This document shows positions 25,614-33,951 of a stretch of DNA of 64,000 bases, in pieces. The DNA is taken from assembly GCA_000720805.1 (NCBI GenBank), contig JODI01000011.1, forward strand, positions 80,013 through 144,012. Reading direction: 5' to 3'. Source of the stretch: Streptomyces violaceoruber. GTDB lineage: Bacteria; Actinomycetota; Actinomycetes; Streptomycetales; Streptomycetaceae. The translations under genes were made by a program, and so were the position numbers. Within the stretch, counting starts at the first letter, position 1; each line of letters starts with the position of its first letter. The notes beneath the pieces were generated by a model. That model was not told the origin of the DNA and made no database searches. It was given only the letters and a program-made list of their open reading frames with translations.

Positions 25614-26384
25614 ATGAGTCACCCTCTCTTCGACATCAGCGGCAGCACGGCCCTGGTCACCGGCTCCAGCAGGGGCATCGGCCTCGCGCTGGCCCGGGGC
25701 CTCGCGCAGGCGGGCTGCCGGGTCGTCCTCAACGGACGGGACGGCGACCGGCTCGCCAAGACCGCCGCGGAACTGGCCGCGGAGGTCTCCGGTGAGGTCC
25801 ACACGGCCGTGTTCGACGTCACCGACGGTCCGTCGGTCGCCGCGGGGATCGCGGATGTCGAACAGCGGGTGGGCCCGCTCGACATCCTGGTCAACAACGC
25901 GGGCATGCAACTGCGCGCCCCGCTCCTGGAGTTCACCGACTCCGACTGGCACCGCATCCTCAACACCAATCTGACCAGCGCGTTCCTGGTCGGCCGGGAG
26001 GCGGCCCGCGGGATGACGGAACGCGGCCACGGAAAGATCGTCAACATCTGCTCGCTGCAGAGCGAGGTGGTCCGGCCCGGCATCGCGCCCTACGCGGCCA
26101 CCAAGGGCGCCCTGAAGATGCTCACCAAGGGCATGTGTGCGGACTGGGGCCCGCACGGGGTCCAGGTCAACGGTCTGGGTCCCGGCTACATCGAGACCGA
26201 GCTCACCCAGCCCCTCGTCCAGGACGAGGAGTTCAGCGCGTGGGTGCGGCGCCGCACCCCGGCCGGCCGCTGGGGCCGTACGGAGGACCTGGTGGGCGGG
26301 GTGCTGTTCCTGGCCTCGCCCGCGGCGGACTTCGTCAGCGGGCAGGTGCTGTACGTCGACGGCGGCATGACGAGCGTGCTGTGA
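25614..26384 (+). CDS. idnO: SDR oxidoreductase, gluconate 5-dehydrogenase type
   Basis: A 256-residue classical short-chain dehydrogenase. The Rossmann motif is GSSRGIGLALARG (residues 17-29), NNAGMQLR marks strand 4, the catalytic Ser is in NICSLQSE and the Tyr-Lys pair is PYAATKGALK. The C-terminal half (VNGLGPGYIETELTQPLV, FVSGQVLYVDGGM) is typical of IdnO/Gno enzymes that interconvert 5-keto-gluconate and gluconate with NAD(P). The setting between a gluconate permease and an idonate-type dehydrogenase supports that role. Confidence 0.88.
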   Translation: MSHPLFDISGSTALVTGSSRGIGLALARGLAQAGCRVVLNGRDGDRLAKTAAELAAEVSGEVHTAVFDVTDGPSVAAGIADVEQRVGPLDILVNNAGMQLRAPLLEFTDSDWHRILNTNLTSAFLVGREAARGMTERGHGKIVNICSLQSEVVRPGIAPYAATKGALKMLTKGMCADWGPHGVQVNGLGPGYIETELTQPLVQDEEFSAWVRRRTPAGRWGRTEDLVGGVLFLASPAADFVSGQVLYVDGGMTSVL

Positions 26385-26398
26385 AAGGGGCCCCGGGA

Positions 26399-27436
26399 AT
26401 GCTGGGTTGTGTGATCCACGGTCAGGGCGACCTCCGGGTGGAGGAGCTGCCGGTGCCGTCGCCGGGCCCCGGCCAGGCGCTGGTCGCCGTCCGCTACGGC
26501 GGGGTGTGCGGGTCCGACCTGCACTACTGGCGGCACGGCGGGGTCGGCGACTTCCGGCTCAGGGAGCCGATGCTGCTCGGTCACGAGGTGGTCGGGACGG
26601 TCGTCTCGTACGGTGACGGAGCGTCAGGTCCCGTCGCGGGTACGGCTGTCGCCGTCCACCCGGCGACGTGCTGCGGGGTGTGCCCGGAGTGCGCGGACGG
26701 GCGGCGGAACGTCTGCCGGGACACGCGGTACCTCGGCAGCGCGGCCCGCTTCCCGCACGTGCAGGGCGGCTTCGCGGCCCACTTGGTCGTACCGGCCGAG
26801 CAGCTGCGGCCGCTTCCGGCCGGTCTGGAGCCGCGCCGGGCGGCGCTCGCGGAGCCGTTGTCGGTGGCGCTGCACGCGGTGCGGCGGGCCGGGGAGGTCA
26901 CCGGCAAGCACGTCCTCGTCACCGGCGCCGGTCCCATCGGCTGCCTGGTGGTCGCGGCGGCGAAGGCGGCGGGCGCCGCGCAGGTCACCGTGACGGACCT
27001 GCTCCCGGCGGCGCTGCGGTACGCGTCCGCGGCGGGCGCCGACACGGTCGTACGGGCGGACGATCCGTCCGATCCCGGGTGGCCGTCGGAGGTCGATGCG
27101 GCCGTCGAGGCGTCCGGGGTGGCCGCCGGCCTGGACACCTGTCTCCGGCTGGTGCGGCGGGGCGGGGTCGTCGTGCAGCTCGGGATGCTGCCGTCCGGAC
27201 AGAGCCCCTTCGCCGGGAACCTCGTGGTGAGCCGGGAGATCGAGCTGCGGGGCGCGTTCCGCTTCGACGGGGAGTTCGACGACGCGCTGGAACTGCTCGC
27301 GGCCGAGCCGGCGTTCGACCACCTGGTCAGCGCGGTGATCCCGGTCGGGGCGGCGGAGTCGGCGTTCGCGCTGGCCGCCGACCGGAGCCGGTCGTGCAAG
27401 GTGTTGCTGGACTTCGGCGTCCCCGGCACCCCCTGA
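26399..27436 (+). CDS. idnD: Zinc-dependent L-idonate 5-dehydrogenase-like enzyme
   Basis: A 345-residue medium-chain dehydrogenase. The catalytic zinc site begins CGSDLHYW and GHEVVG. The structural zinc Cys cluster is CCGVCPECADGRRNVC, and the cofactor site is VTGAGPIGCLVVAAAKAAGA. LRLVRRGGVVVQLGMLPSG is typical of IdnD, which oxidises L-idonate to 5-ketogluconate. GAAAGGGG lies upstream of the ATG at 26399; a GTG at 26381 overlaps the previous stop and is an alternative start. Last gene of the operon; convergent to the sensor kinase gene 32 bp away. Confidence 0.87.
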   Translation: MLGCVIHGQGDLRVEELPVPSPGPGQALVAVRYGGVCGSDLHYWRHGGVGDFRLREPMLLGHEVVGTVVSYGDGASGPVAGTAVAVHPATCCGVCPECADGRRNVCRDTRYLGSAARFPHVQGGFAAHLVVPAEQLRPLPAGLEPRRAALAEPLSVALHAVRRAGEVTGKHVLVTGAGPIGCLVVAAAKAAGAAQVTVTDLLPAALRYASAAGADTVVRADDPSDPGWPSEVDAAVEASGVAAGLDTCLRLVRRGGVVVQLGMLPSGQSPFAGNLVVSREIELRGAFRFDGEFDDALELLAAEPAFDHLVSAVIPVGAAESAFALAADRSRSCKVLLDFGVPGTP

Positions 27437-27468
27437 GACGTCACCGCACCCACCTGCCGCCGTGTCCG

Positions 27469-29517
27469 CTACCCCCGCTGCTCCGGGATCAACGCCGCCG
27501 CGGGGGCCAGTGCCCGGCCGGCGTCCTGGTGAACGTCCCGGCCGCCGTCGTGGCCGCGTTCCCGGCCGCTGCCCTTACCGCCGGAGAACGCGGCGTCGTG
27601 CACCGGCATGTCGTCCCGGATCAGTTTCTCGGGGATGAGGACGGCCGCTGTCGCCCCGCCGCTCGCCGAGGAGCGCAGTTCGACCCGCAGGCCCTGCCGG
27701 GCGGCGATGCGGTTGACCACGAACAGTCCGATCCGCTTGGCGTCGAGCAGGTCGACGTTCTCGGACTGGATCTTGCTGTTGGCCTCGGCCATCGCCTCCT
27801 CGTTCATGCCGAAGCCGCTGTCCTCGATCTCGATGAGAAGGCCGTCGCGCAACCGGGCGGCCCGCAGCTGGACATGGGCGCTGGGCGGTGAGAAGGAGGC
27901 CGCGTTCTCGACGAGTTCGGCGAGCAGGTGGATGACGTCGGCGACGGATTCGCCCTTGAGGGAGACGCGCGGCACCGGCCAGTTCTGGACCCGGCCCGGC
28001 TGCTCGATCTCCCCGACGGCCGCCCGCAGGACGTCCACCAGCGGAATCGGGTCGTGCCAGCCGCGTCCTGGCGCGATGCCGGACAGGATGAGCAGGCTCT
28101 CGGAGTGGCGGCGCATCCGGGTGGCGAGGTAGTCGACCTGGTACAGCTCCTGCGCCTCGGCCGGATCGCGGGGGCGCTGCTCCAACTGGTGGAGCAGGTC
28201 GAGCTGGCGGTGCAGCAGCACCTGGCTGCGCCGCGCGAGGCTGACGAACACCCCGGAGATGCCGCTGAGCAGTTCGGCGCGCTCGGAGGCGGCCCTGAGC
28301 GCGGCCCGCTGCACGGCGGTGAGCGCGGTGCCCACCTGGGCGAGTTCATCACCGACGAGGCGGCGCATCGGGGCCTCGGCGTCGATGTCCAGGCCCTGCC
28401 CGGCGTGCAGTCGGCGCATGGCCCGCGGCAGTCGGCGCCCGGCGACTTCGAGGGCGTCGTCGCGCAGGTCGAGGAGTTCGACGATGAGTCCCCGGCCGAC
28501 GCCCACGGACACCAGCAGCGACAGCAGTACGCCCACCAGACCGAGGATGACGGCGACGCCGGAGGCGCCCAGCGTGTCCCAGCCGATCAGGTTCGCGTTG
28601 GCGGTGGCTCCCGTGCCGGCGTCCGACTCGGCCTCGGCGAGCCCCGTCAGCACGGTGTCGGCGCTCTTGTCCCAGTTCTTCAGGAAGCCCTCGGAGATGA
28701 CCGGGGCGCCGGGCCCGGCTTCGCGGATCCGGTCCTCGCCGGCCGCGAGCGTGCGGTGATCGCCGCTTTGCAGCACCGCGTTGTACGCGTCCCGGTGTGC
28801 CGGCTTCAGGTCGGCGACCGCCGGCCTCATCAGCTCCCGCTGGGTGGCGACGGCGCCGGCGAACAGCGTGAACTGCTCCGTGCTGAGCTTCCCGGCCTCG
28901 CCCCCCATGGCGAGGAGGGCCTGCTCCTGGGCCACGGCCTCGCGGGCGCGCGCGAGTTCCAGGACGACCCGTGCCTCGGAGGCGGCGCCGGCGTTGTCCT
29001 CGCCGGTGAGCGCGCCGGTGACGGCGAAGGCGTCCTCGATGACCGCCGAGTACGCCGTGAACGTCTTCTGGGCGCCGCCCTTCGCGCCGGCCTGCGCGCG
29101 GAGCGCGTCGAGTCCGCGCGCGTCCGTCTTCAGGCGGTCGATGCGGGCGGGCATCCCGGCGTCGAGGAGTTCGGCGTCCGTGGTGGCGGCGTTGGCGCCG
29201 TCGCGGACGGCGGTGGCGGCCCTGTCGGTGGCCGCGCCCGCCGCCTCGAAGGCGTTGAGGCCGGCCGTGTTCCGCGCGTCAGGGTTCGCGGCGGCGGTCC
29301 GTTCCGTCTGCAGTGCGGTGACGAACCCGCTCACGGGGACGAGGAGTTCGGCGTTGACGTCCTTGACCCGCCGGGCGTCGCCGATGTGGGAGGCCGTGGT
29401 CACCGCGGCGAAGCCCCACAGCGCCATGAGGGACACGACGGGCAGCATGAGCAGGGCGACGATCTTGGCCCGGACCGATCTGGGGCGCAGCCGTGCCAGG
29501 GTACGGGTGAGACGCAT
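27469..29517 (-). CDS. Nitrate-sensing-domain sensor kinase, CvnA-like, orphan
   Basis: A 682-residue membrane protein. One helix near 20-40, an extracytoplasmic helical nitrate/nitrite-type sensing domain (about 45-300), a second helix (LGASGVAVILGLVGVLLSLL, about 315-335), a HAMP-like linker, a dimerisation region, and a GHKL ATPase (N-box ELVENAASFSPP, G-box EDSGFGMNEEAM, then RIGLFVVNRIAARQGLRVELR). These resemble the CvnA proteins of Streptomyces conservons, but no roadblock, DUF742 or GTPase genes follow, so it is an orphan. The segment that normally reads LDHLATR, taken as the phosphoacceptor region, reads VDYLATRMRRHSES here. It is transcribed after the MHYT protein gene with a 49-bp gap. 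Confidence 0.88.
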   Translation of the reverse strand: MRLTRTLARLRPRSVRAKIVALLMLPVVSLMALWGFAAVTTASHIGDARRVKDVNAELLVPVSGFVTALQTERTAAANPDARNTAGLNAFEAAGAATDRAATAVRDGANAATTDAELLDAGMPARIDRLKTDARGLDALRAQAGAKGGAQKTFTAYSAVIEDAFAVTGALTGEDNAGAASEARVVLELARAREAVAQEQALLAMGGEAGKLSTEQFTLFAGAVATQRELMRPAVADLKPAHRDAYNAVLQSGDHRTLAAGEDRIREAGPGAPVISEGFLKNWDKSADTVLTGLAEAESDAGTGATANANLIGWDTLGASGVAVILGLVGVLLSLLVSVGVGRGLIVELLDLRDDALEVAGRRLPRAMRRLHAGQGLDIDAEAPMRRLVGDELAQVGTALTAVQRAALRAASERAELLSGISGVFVSLARRSQVLLHRQLDLLHQLEQRPRDPAEAQELYQVDYLATRMRRHSESLLILSGIAPGRGWHDPIPLVDVLRAAVGEIEQPGRVQNWPVPRVSLKGESVADVIHLLAELVENAASFSPPSAHVQLRAARLRDGLLIEIEDSGFGMNEEAMAEANSKIQSENVDLLDAKRIGLFVVNRIAARQGLRVELRSSASGGATAAVLIPEKLIRDDMPVHDAAFSGGKGSGRERGHDGGRDVHQDAGRALAPAAALIPEQRG

Positions 29518-29566
29518 GGGATACCTCTTCGAGGGTGTGTGCGGTGCGGCTCCGCGGGCGTACGGC

Positions 29567-30406
29567 TCAGGCGATCCCGGAGGTGGCCGTGGCGGACACA
29601 GTGGCCGACGCGGTGGCCGGCTCGGAGGGGGTCGCCGTGGAGAGCTCGACCTCGCGGAGCAGTTCGCCGGCGACGGACTCGGCGCGCTTGCCGGTCGGGG
29701 AGAGCGCGACGTACGCGGAGGCGAGGAAGAGGAACGAGCCGAGCACCACCGCGAGCGGGAAGAGGAACGCGGTGGGCGTGGCGCCGGGCAGCTCCGCGCT
29801 GCTCGGCGCGAGAGTGACGTGCACGGCGAACATGGCGGTGTAGTGCATGGTGCTCACCGCGAGCCCCATGACGAGCGCGGCGACGACGGTGAGGACGGGG
29901 CCGCGCACGACGAGGGTGAGGGTGAGCGCCGCGGTCGCGGCGACGACGGCGATCACGACGGACGCGACGACGAGGAGCGCGTCGTAGTCCACGCTGCCGT
30001 GCAGGTTGAGCGCGGCCATGCCGGTGTAGTGCATGGCGGAGACGCCCAGTCCGGTGCCGAGCCCGCCGAGCACCACCGACGTCACGCGTGAGCGCCCGTA
30101 TCCGGCGGTGAAGACGCCGGCGCTGACGACCGCGATGGACATCACCAGGCTGAGCACGGTCAGCGGGACGTCGTACCGGATAGGGGTGCCCGCTACGCCG
30201 AAGCCCATCATGGCGACGAAGTGCATGGTCCAGATGCCGGAGCCGATGGCGAACGAGCCCAGCAGCAGCCAGTTCCGTTTCGAGGCGCCGACGGCGTCCA
30301 GGGCCCTGACGGTGCACCGCAGACCGAGCGCCGAGCCGACACAGGCCATGACATAGGACAGGACGGGAGTGACCCATCCGGCGCTGAAGTGGTCCATGTG
30401 TCCCAT
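29567..30406 (-). CDS. MHYT domain integral membrane sensor
   Basis: A 279-residue polytopic protein with about seven helices. It carries the MHYT-type motifs WTMHFVAMMGFG, SAMHYTGMAALN and STMHYTAMFAVH, whose Met/His residues are proposed to bind copper and sense O2, CO or NO. Unlike the better-known members there is no C-terminal GGDEF/EAL domain; the C-terminus is a short Thr/Ala-rich cytoplasmic tail. GAGAGGGG precedes the ATG at 30406. The adjacent downstream sensor kinase may be its output partner (inference). Confidence 0.9.
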   Translation of the reverse strand: MGHMDHFSAGWVTPVLSYVMACVGSALGLRCTVRALDAVGASKRNWLLLGSFAIGSGIWTMHFVAMMGFGVAGTPIRYDVPLTVLSLVMSIAVVSAGVFTAGYGRSRVTSVVLGGLGTGLGVSAMHYTGMAALNLHGSVDYDALLVVASVVIAVVAATAALTLTLVVRGPVLTVVAALVMGLAVSTMHYTAMFAVHVTLAPSSAELPGATPTAFLFPLAVVLGSFLFLASAYVALSPTGKRAESVAGELLREVELSTATPSEPATASATVSATATSGIA

Positions 30407-30624
30407 GGAAAACCCCTCTCGCTCGCCGGGCGGACAGCACAGCGTGCACGGTGGTACCGCCGGCACATCAGAGTGGGGGCAACGAGATCAAGCCACTTCC
30501 TTGGCCGGAGGTTCGATGCCGATTAACGTACGGCGGGTGCGGGTTACGGCCCCGTTTCCCCGCAAGTGCTTCACAGTCCTCTTACGCCGCCCGTACGTTC
30601 GCATGGCTGAAAAGTGCCACCGCG

Positions 30625-31251
30625 TCAGGGGCGCCACAGCGGATGTTCCCGCTCCGCCCACTCCCGGCTCACGGTGCCCGTCCGCAGGCCCCGGCGGGCC
30701 TCCGGGTCCCCGAGAGCCATGCCGATGTGGCCGCCCAGGACGATGCCGATGGTGAGGGCGAGCCAGTCGTGGACGAAGGTCGCGCTGGTGCGCCACTGGA
30801 TCGGGGTGAGGTGGGTGAACCACATCAGCAGGCCCGTGCCCAGCATCACCAGGGTGGCGCCGGCGATCCAGGCCGCGTACACCTTCTGGCCCGCGTTGAA
30901 CTTGCCCGCGGGGCGGGAAGACCGTCGTTTGTCACGGCTCAGGGCGGCGCGCAGCCAGAGGCGGTCGTGCGGGCCGAAGCGGTTCAAAAACCGCAGGTCG
31001 GATCGGAACGCGCGGGAGGCCAGGCCCGCCAGCACCGGCACGGGCAGAGCGAGTCCGGCCCACTCGTGGACACGGACCACCAGCTCGCGGCGGCCGACGA
31101 GTTCGGCGAACTGAGGGATGTACAGACAGGCCGCCGTCACCACGCACACGCCCATCAGCGCGGCGGTGGTGCGGTGGACCCACCGCTGGGTGCGGCCGAA
31201 GCGGCGGATGCGGGACGACTCGGGCGCGGGGGCGGGGATGCGCAGGCTCAT
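30625..31251 (-). CDS. Cytochrome b-type membrane protein (MsrQ/YedZ-like partner)
   Basis: A 208-residue protein with four predicted helices and His residues suited to b-heme binding (RWVHRTTAALMG, VRVHEWAGLALP, MWFTHLTPIQW, FVHDWLALTIG). This is the cytochrome b561/DUF4405-like fold that passes electrons through the membrane. It starts 15 bp after the molybdopterin enzyme gene, so it is almost certainly its electron donor. A 218-bp gap separates it from the MHYT gene. Confidence 0.88.
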   Translation of the reverse strand: MSLRIPAPAPESSRIRRFGRTQRWVHRTTAALMGVCVVTAACLYIPQFAELVGRRELVVRVHEWAGLALPVPVLAGLASRAFRSDLRFLNRFGPHDRLWLRAALSRDKRRSSRPAGKFNAGQKVYAAWIAGATLVMLGTGLLMWFTHLTPIQWRTSATFVHDWLALTIGIVLGGHIGMALGDPEARRGLRTGTVSREWAEREHPLWRP

Positions 31252-31266
31252 GGTCAGCTCGTGCCG

Positions 31267-32115
31267 TCAGCTCGTGGGCTCGTCGTCGCGGCCGTTGGAG
31301 CGGCCGACCCAGGCGTCGACGTCGTAGCCGCGTTCCTCCCAGTAGCCCGGCTTCACCTTCTCGGTGACGGTGATGCCCGAGAGCCACTTGGCGGACTTGT
31401 AGAAGTACATGGGTGCCACGTAGAGACGGACCGGGCCGCCGTGGGTGTGGCCGATGTCCTTGTCCTGCATGCGCAGGGCGACCAGGACGTCGGCGCGGCG
31501 GGCCTGGTCGAGGGTGAGGCTCTCGGTGTACGCGCCGTCGAAACAGGTGAAGCGCACCGCCCCGGCTGACGGGCGCACTCCCGCGGCGTCCAGGAGCCGG
31601 GACAGGCGTACCCCCTCGAAGGGGGTGTCGGGGACCCGCCAGCCGGTGACGCACTGCACGTCCTTGACCAGGCGGGTCTGCGGGAGGGCGCGCAGCTCGG
31701 CGAGGCTGAAGCTCTTCGGGGTGTCGACCAGGCCGTCGATGGTGAGGCGGTAGTTCTCGGCGTCCTTGTGCGGCACGGAGGATGTGACCGAGTAGTAGCG
31801 GAAGCCGCCGCCGTTCGGGAGCAGACCCGTGAGGCCGGTCGGGTCCCTGTCGGCCGCGCTGCCGAGGAACGCCTCCAGGCCGCGCTGCAGGGCGGGCGCG
31901 GCGACCACGCCGAGCGCGCCCAGGCCGAGGGTGCCGAGCAGGACCCGGCGGCCGATCGGGGCGCCGCGTTCCTCGGGGCGGTCCGCGCGTGAGGCGCCGC
32001 GTTCCTGGGGGCGGTCCGCGCGTGGGGCGCCGGGACGGTCCGCGCCTGGTTCCGGGTGCTCGCGCCGCTCGGCGGGGTGCCGCGGGTCGCTTTCCTCGGG
32101 CTGTTCGGGGTTCAC
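31267..32115 (-). CDS. Molybdopterin-dependent oxidoreductase (MsrP/YedY-like)
   Basis: A sulfite-oxidase-family molybdoenzyme of about 282 residues. The Mo-ligand Cys is in VKDVQCVTGW and the pocket includes FEGVRLSRLLD and GGPVRLYVAPMYFYKSAKWL. A GRRVLLGTLGLGALGVVA segment near residue 55 looks like a Tat signal/anchor preceded by an Arg/Asp/Pro-rich tail containing ADRPxxRGA repeats, so the enzyme should be exported folded. MsrP relatives reduce methionine sulfoxide. The start is uncertain: GTG at 32115 gives VNPEQPEESD; the frame opens up to a GTG at 32193 but that part codes for odd sequence. Confidence 0.88.
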   Translation of the reverse strand: MNPEQPEESDPRHPAERREHPEPGADRPGAPRADRPQERGASRADRPEERGAPIGRRVLLGTLGLGALGVVAAPALQRGLEAFLGSAADRDPTGLTGLLPNGGGFRYYSVTSSVPHKDAENYRLTIDGLVDTPKSFSLAELRALPQTRLVKDVQCVTGWRVPDTPFEGVRLSRLLDAAGVRPSAGAVRFTCFDGAYTESLTLDQARRADVLVALRMQDKDIGHTHGGPVRLYVAPMYFYKSAKWLSGITVTEKVKPGYWEERGYDVDAWVGRSNGRDDEPTS

Positions 32116-32193
32116 CTCTTCATTCGAGCACCCGCGACCCCTGCCGGACCAGGGATCGCGGGTGCTCGTCAGAGTTCCGTAACCACTTCTCAC

Positions 32194-32315
32194 CCGGCTC
32201 CCAGCCGGATCTCTGCCGGAAATCCAGCCGGATCTCTGCCGGATCCCAGCCGGATTCAGCCGGACTCAGTCGGATCCCAACCGGACTCAGCCGGATTCAG
32301 CCGGATTTCAGCCGG
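32194..32315. repeat. CAGCCGGAT degenerate tandem repeats
   Basis: About ten imperfect copies of a 10-13-bp CAGCCGGATYY unit fill the whole gap between the molybdoenzyme gene and the end of the permease gene. The expected terminator of the permease is not distinct; the CCGG-rich repeats could pair among themselves. Confidence 0.75.
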
Positions 32316-33890
32316 TTACGACGTCTTCTCCGCCGCCTTCTCCAGCTGGAACGCCTCGTTGCCGAGCCCGATCCGGGCGTGCGCCTCGGGGCGGCGGCCC
32401 CGCAGCACCGCGCCCTGCACCAGGCCGAGCACCAGGGCGAGCCCGATGGTGCCGGGCAGCACCCAGCTCAGCGCGGAGCCGGGACCGGCGCCGACCAGGA
32501 CGTCGAAGTCCTTGACCGTGTAGCCGGCGATCACCAGCAGGGCGACACCCGCGACGGCCGAGGTCAGCAGCCGTCCGGCCTGGGCGCCCGCGGCCCCGCG
32601 CCGGGCGAAGAACACGACGACCGAGAACGAGGCCGCCGCCATCAGCACGATCACGCCGAGGGCGCCGATGTTGCCGAACCAGGTGAACAGGTGCAGGACG
32701 GGTTCGGTCGGGTCGCCGGCCGGCTTGTCGTCGGCGACCGCGAAGGCGATCACGATGACCACGGAGACGGCGGTCTGGAGCAGCGAGCCCGTGCCGGGAG
32801 CGCCACTCGCACCGTTCGTACGGCCGAAGGCGGCGGGCAGCAGACCCTCGCGGCCCATGGCGAAGGCGTACCGGGCGACGACGTTGTGGAAGCTGAGCAG
32901 GGCCGCGAACATGCCGGTCACGAAGAGGACGTGCAGGACGTCGGTGAAGGTGCCGCCGAGCCGGGACTCGGTGAGGGAGAAGAGCAGCCCGGCGCTCTGC
33001 TTCTGCGACTCGCCGACGATCGCGGAGGGACCGGCGGCGACGGTGAGGGCCCAGCTGCTGAGCGCGAAGAAGACGGCCACCCCGCCGACCGCGAGGAACA
33101 TCACGCGCGGCACCAGGATGTGCGGGCGGCTGGTCTCCTCGGCGTACACGGGGGCCTGCTCGAAGCCGAGGAAGGCCGCGATGCAGAAGCACAGCGCGGT
33201 GCCGACCCCGGCGCCGGTCAGGGTGTCCGGGTTGAAGGCGTGCAGGGACAGGCCCTCCTTGCCCGGGTCGGCGACGGCCGCGATGTCGAAGATGACCACC
33301 AGGGCCACCTCGACGACCAGCAGAACGCCGAGCACACGCGCGTTGACGTCGATCTTCAGCCAGCCCAGCGCGCCGACGACCAGCGCGGCCACCAGGGCCG
33401 GTATCCACCAGGCGATCTCGAGATCGGCGTAGGTGGCGAACAGTCCGGAGACCTCGAAGCCGAAGATGCCGTAGATGCCGACCTGGAGGGCGTTGTAGGC
33501 GACGAGGGCGACCAGCGCGGCGCTCGCGCCGGCGGTGCCGCCGAGGCCGCGGGAGATGTACGCGTAGAAGGCGCCCGCGTTGTGGACGTGGCGGCTCATC
33601 TCCGCGTACCCGACCCCGAACAGCACCAGGACCACGCCGAGGACGACGAACAGGAGCGGCTGCCCGACGATGCCCATCACCGCGAATGTGGTGGGCATGA
33701 CACCCGCGACGACCATGAGGGGGGCGGTGGCGGCCAGGACGGAGAGCAGCAGGCCGCCGGTGCCGAGGCGGTCGGCACGCAGGGCGCGCTCCTGGCCCTT
33801 GAAGGTACTGATGCCGTCGGCGGTGGGTCTGCCGGCGCCCTGACTGTCAGCGCCCTGACTGCCGGCTCTGTCCGTTCTGTCCGTTGCCAC
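32316..33890 (-). CDS. APC family amino acid permease
   Basis: A 524-residue amino acid/polyamine/organocation transporter with about 12 helices. The first helix is LGTGGLLLSVLAATAPLMVVAG, and the conserved FxGFEQAPVYAEET segment lies in helix 6. A hydrophilic N-terminal 40 residues (GISTFKGQERALRADRLG) precedes it. The closest type is the actinobacterial putrescine/amino acid importer group; the substrate is unknown. ATG versus GTG start could not be judged further. The minus-strand neighbour upstream is the TPR-like gene, 61 bp away across a short GGGTTCTGGGTTTAC direct repeat. Confidence 0.88.
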   Translation of the reverse strand: MATDRTDRAGSQGADSQGAGRPTADGISTFKGQERALRADRLGTGGLLLSVLAATAPLMVVAGVMPTTFAVMGIVGQPLLFVVLGVVLVLFGVGYAEMSRHVHNAGAFYAYISRGLGGTAGASAALVALVAYNALQVGIYGIFGFEVSGLFATYADLEIAWWIPALVAALVVGALGWLKIDVNARVLGVLLVVEVALVVIFDIAAVADPGKEGLSLHAFNPDTLTGAGVGTALCFCIAAFLGFEQAPVYAEETSRPHILVPRVMFLAVGGVAVFFALSSWALTVAAGPSAIVGESQKQSAGLLFSLTESRLGGTFTDVLHVLFVTGMFAALLSFHNVVARYAFAMGREGLLPAAFGRTNGASGAPGTGSLLQTAVSVVIVIAFAVADDKPAGDPTEPVLHLFTWFGNIGALGVIVLMAAASFSVVVFFARRGAAGAQAGRLLTSAVAGVALLVIAGYTVKDFDVLVGAGPGSALSWVLPGTIGLALVLGLVQGAVLRGRRPEAHARIGLGNEAFQLEKAAEKTS

Positions 33891-33951
33891 GGGGGGACCG
33901 TCCTTTTCGGGGGGTTCTGGGTTTACGGGGTTCTGGGCTTACGGGGATTGG

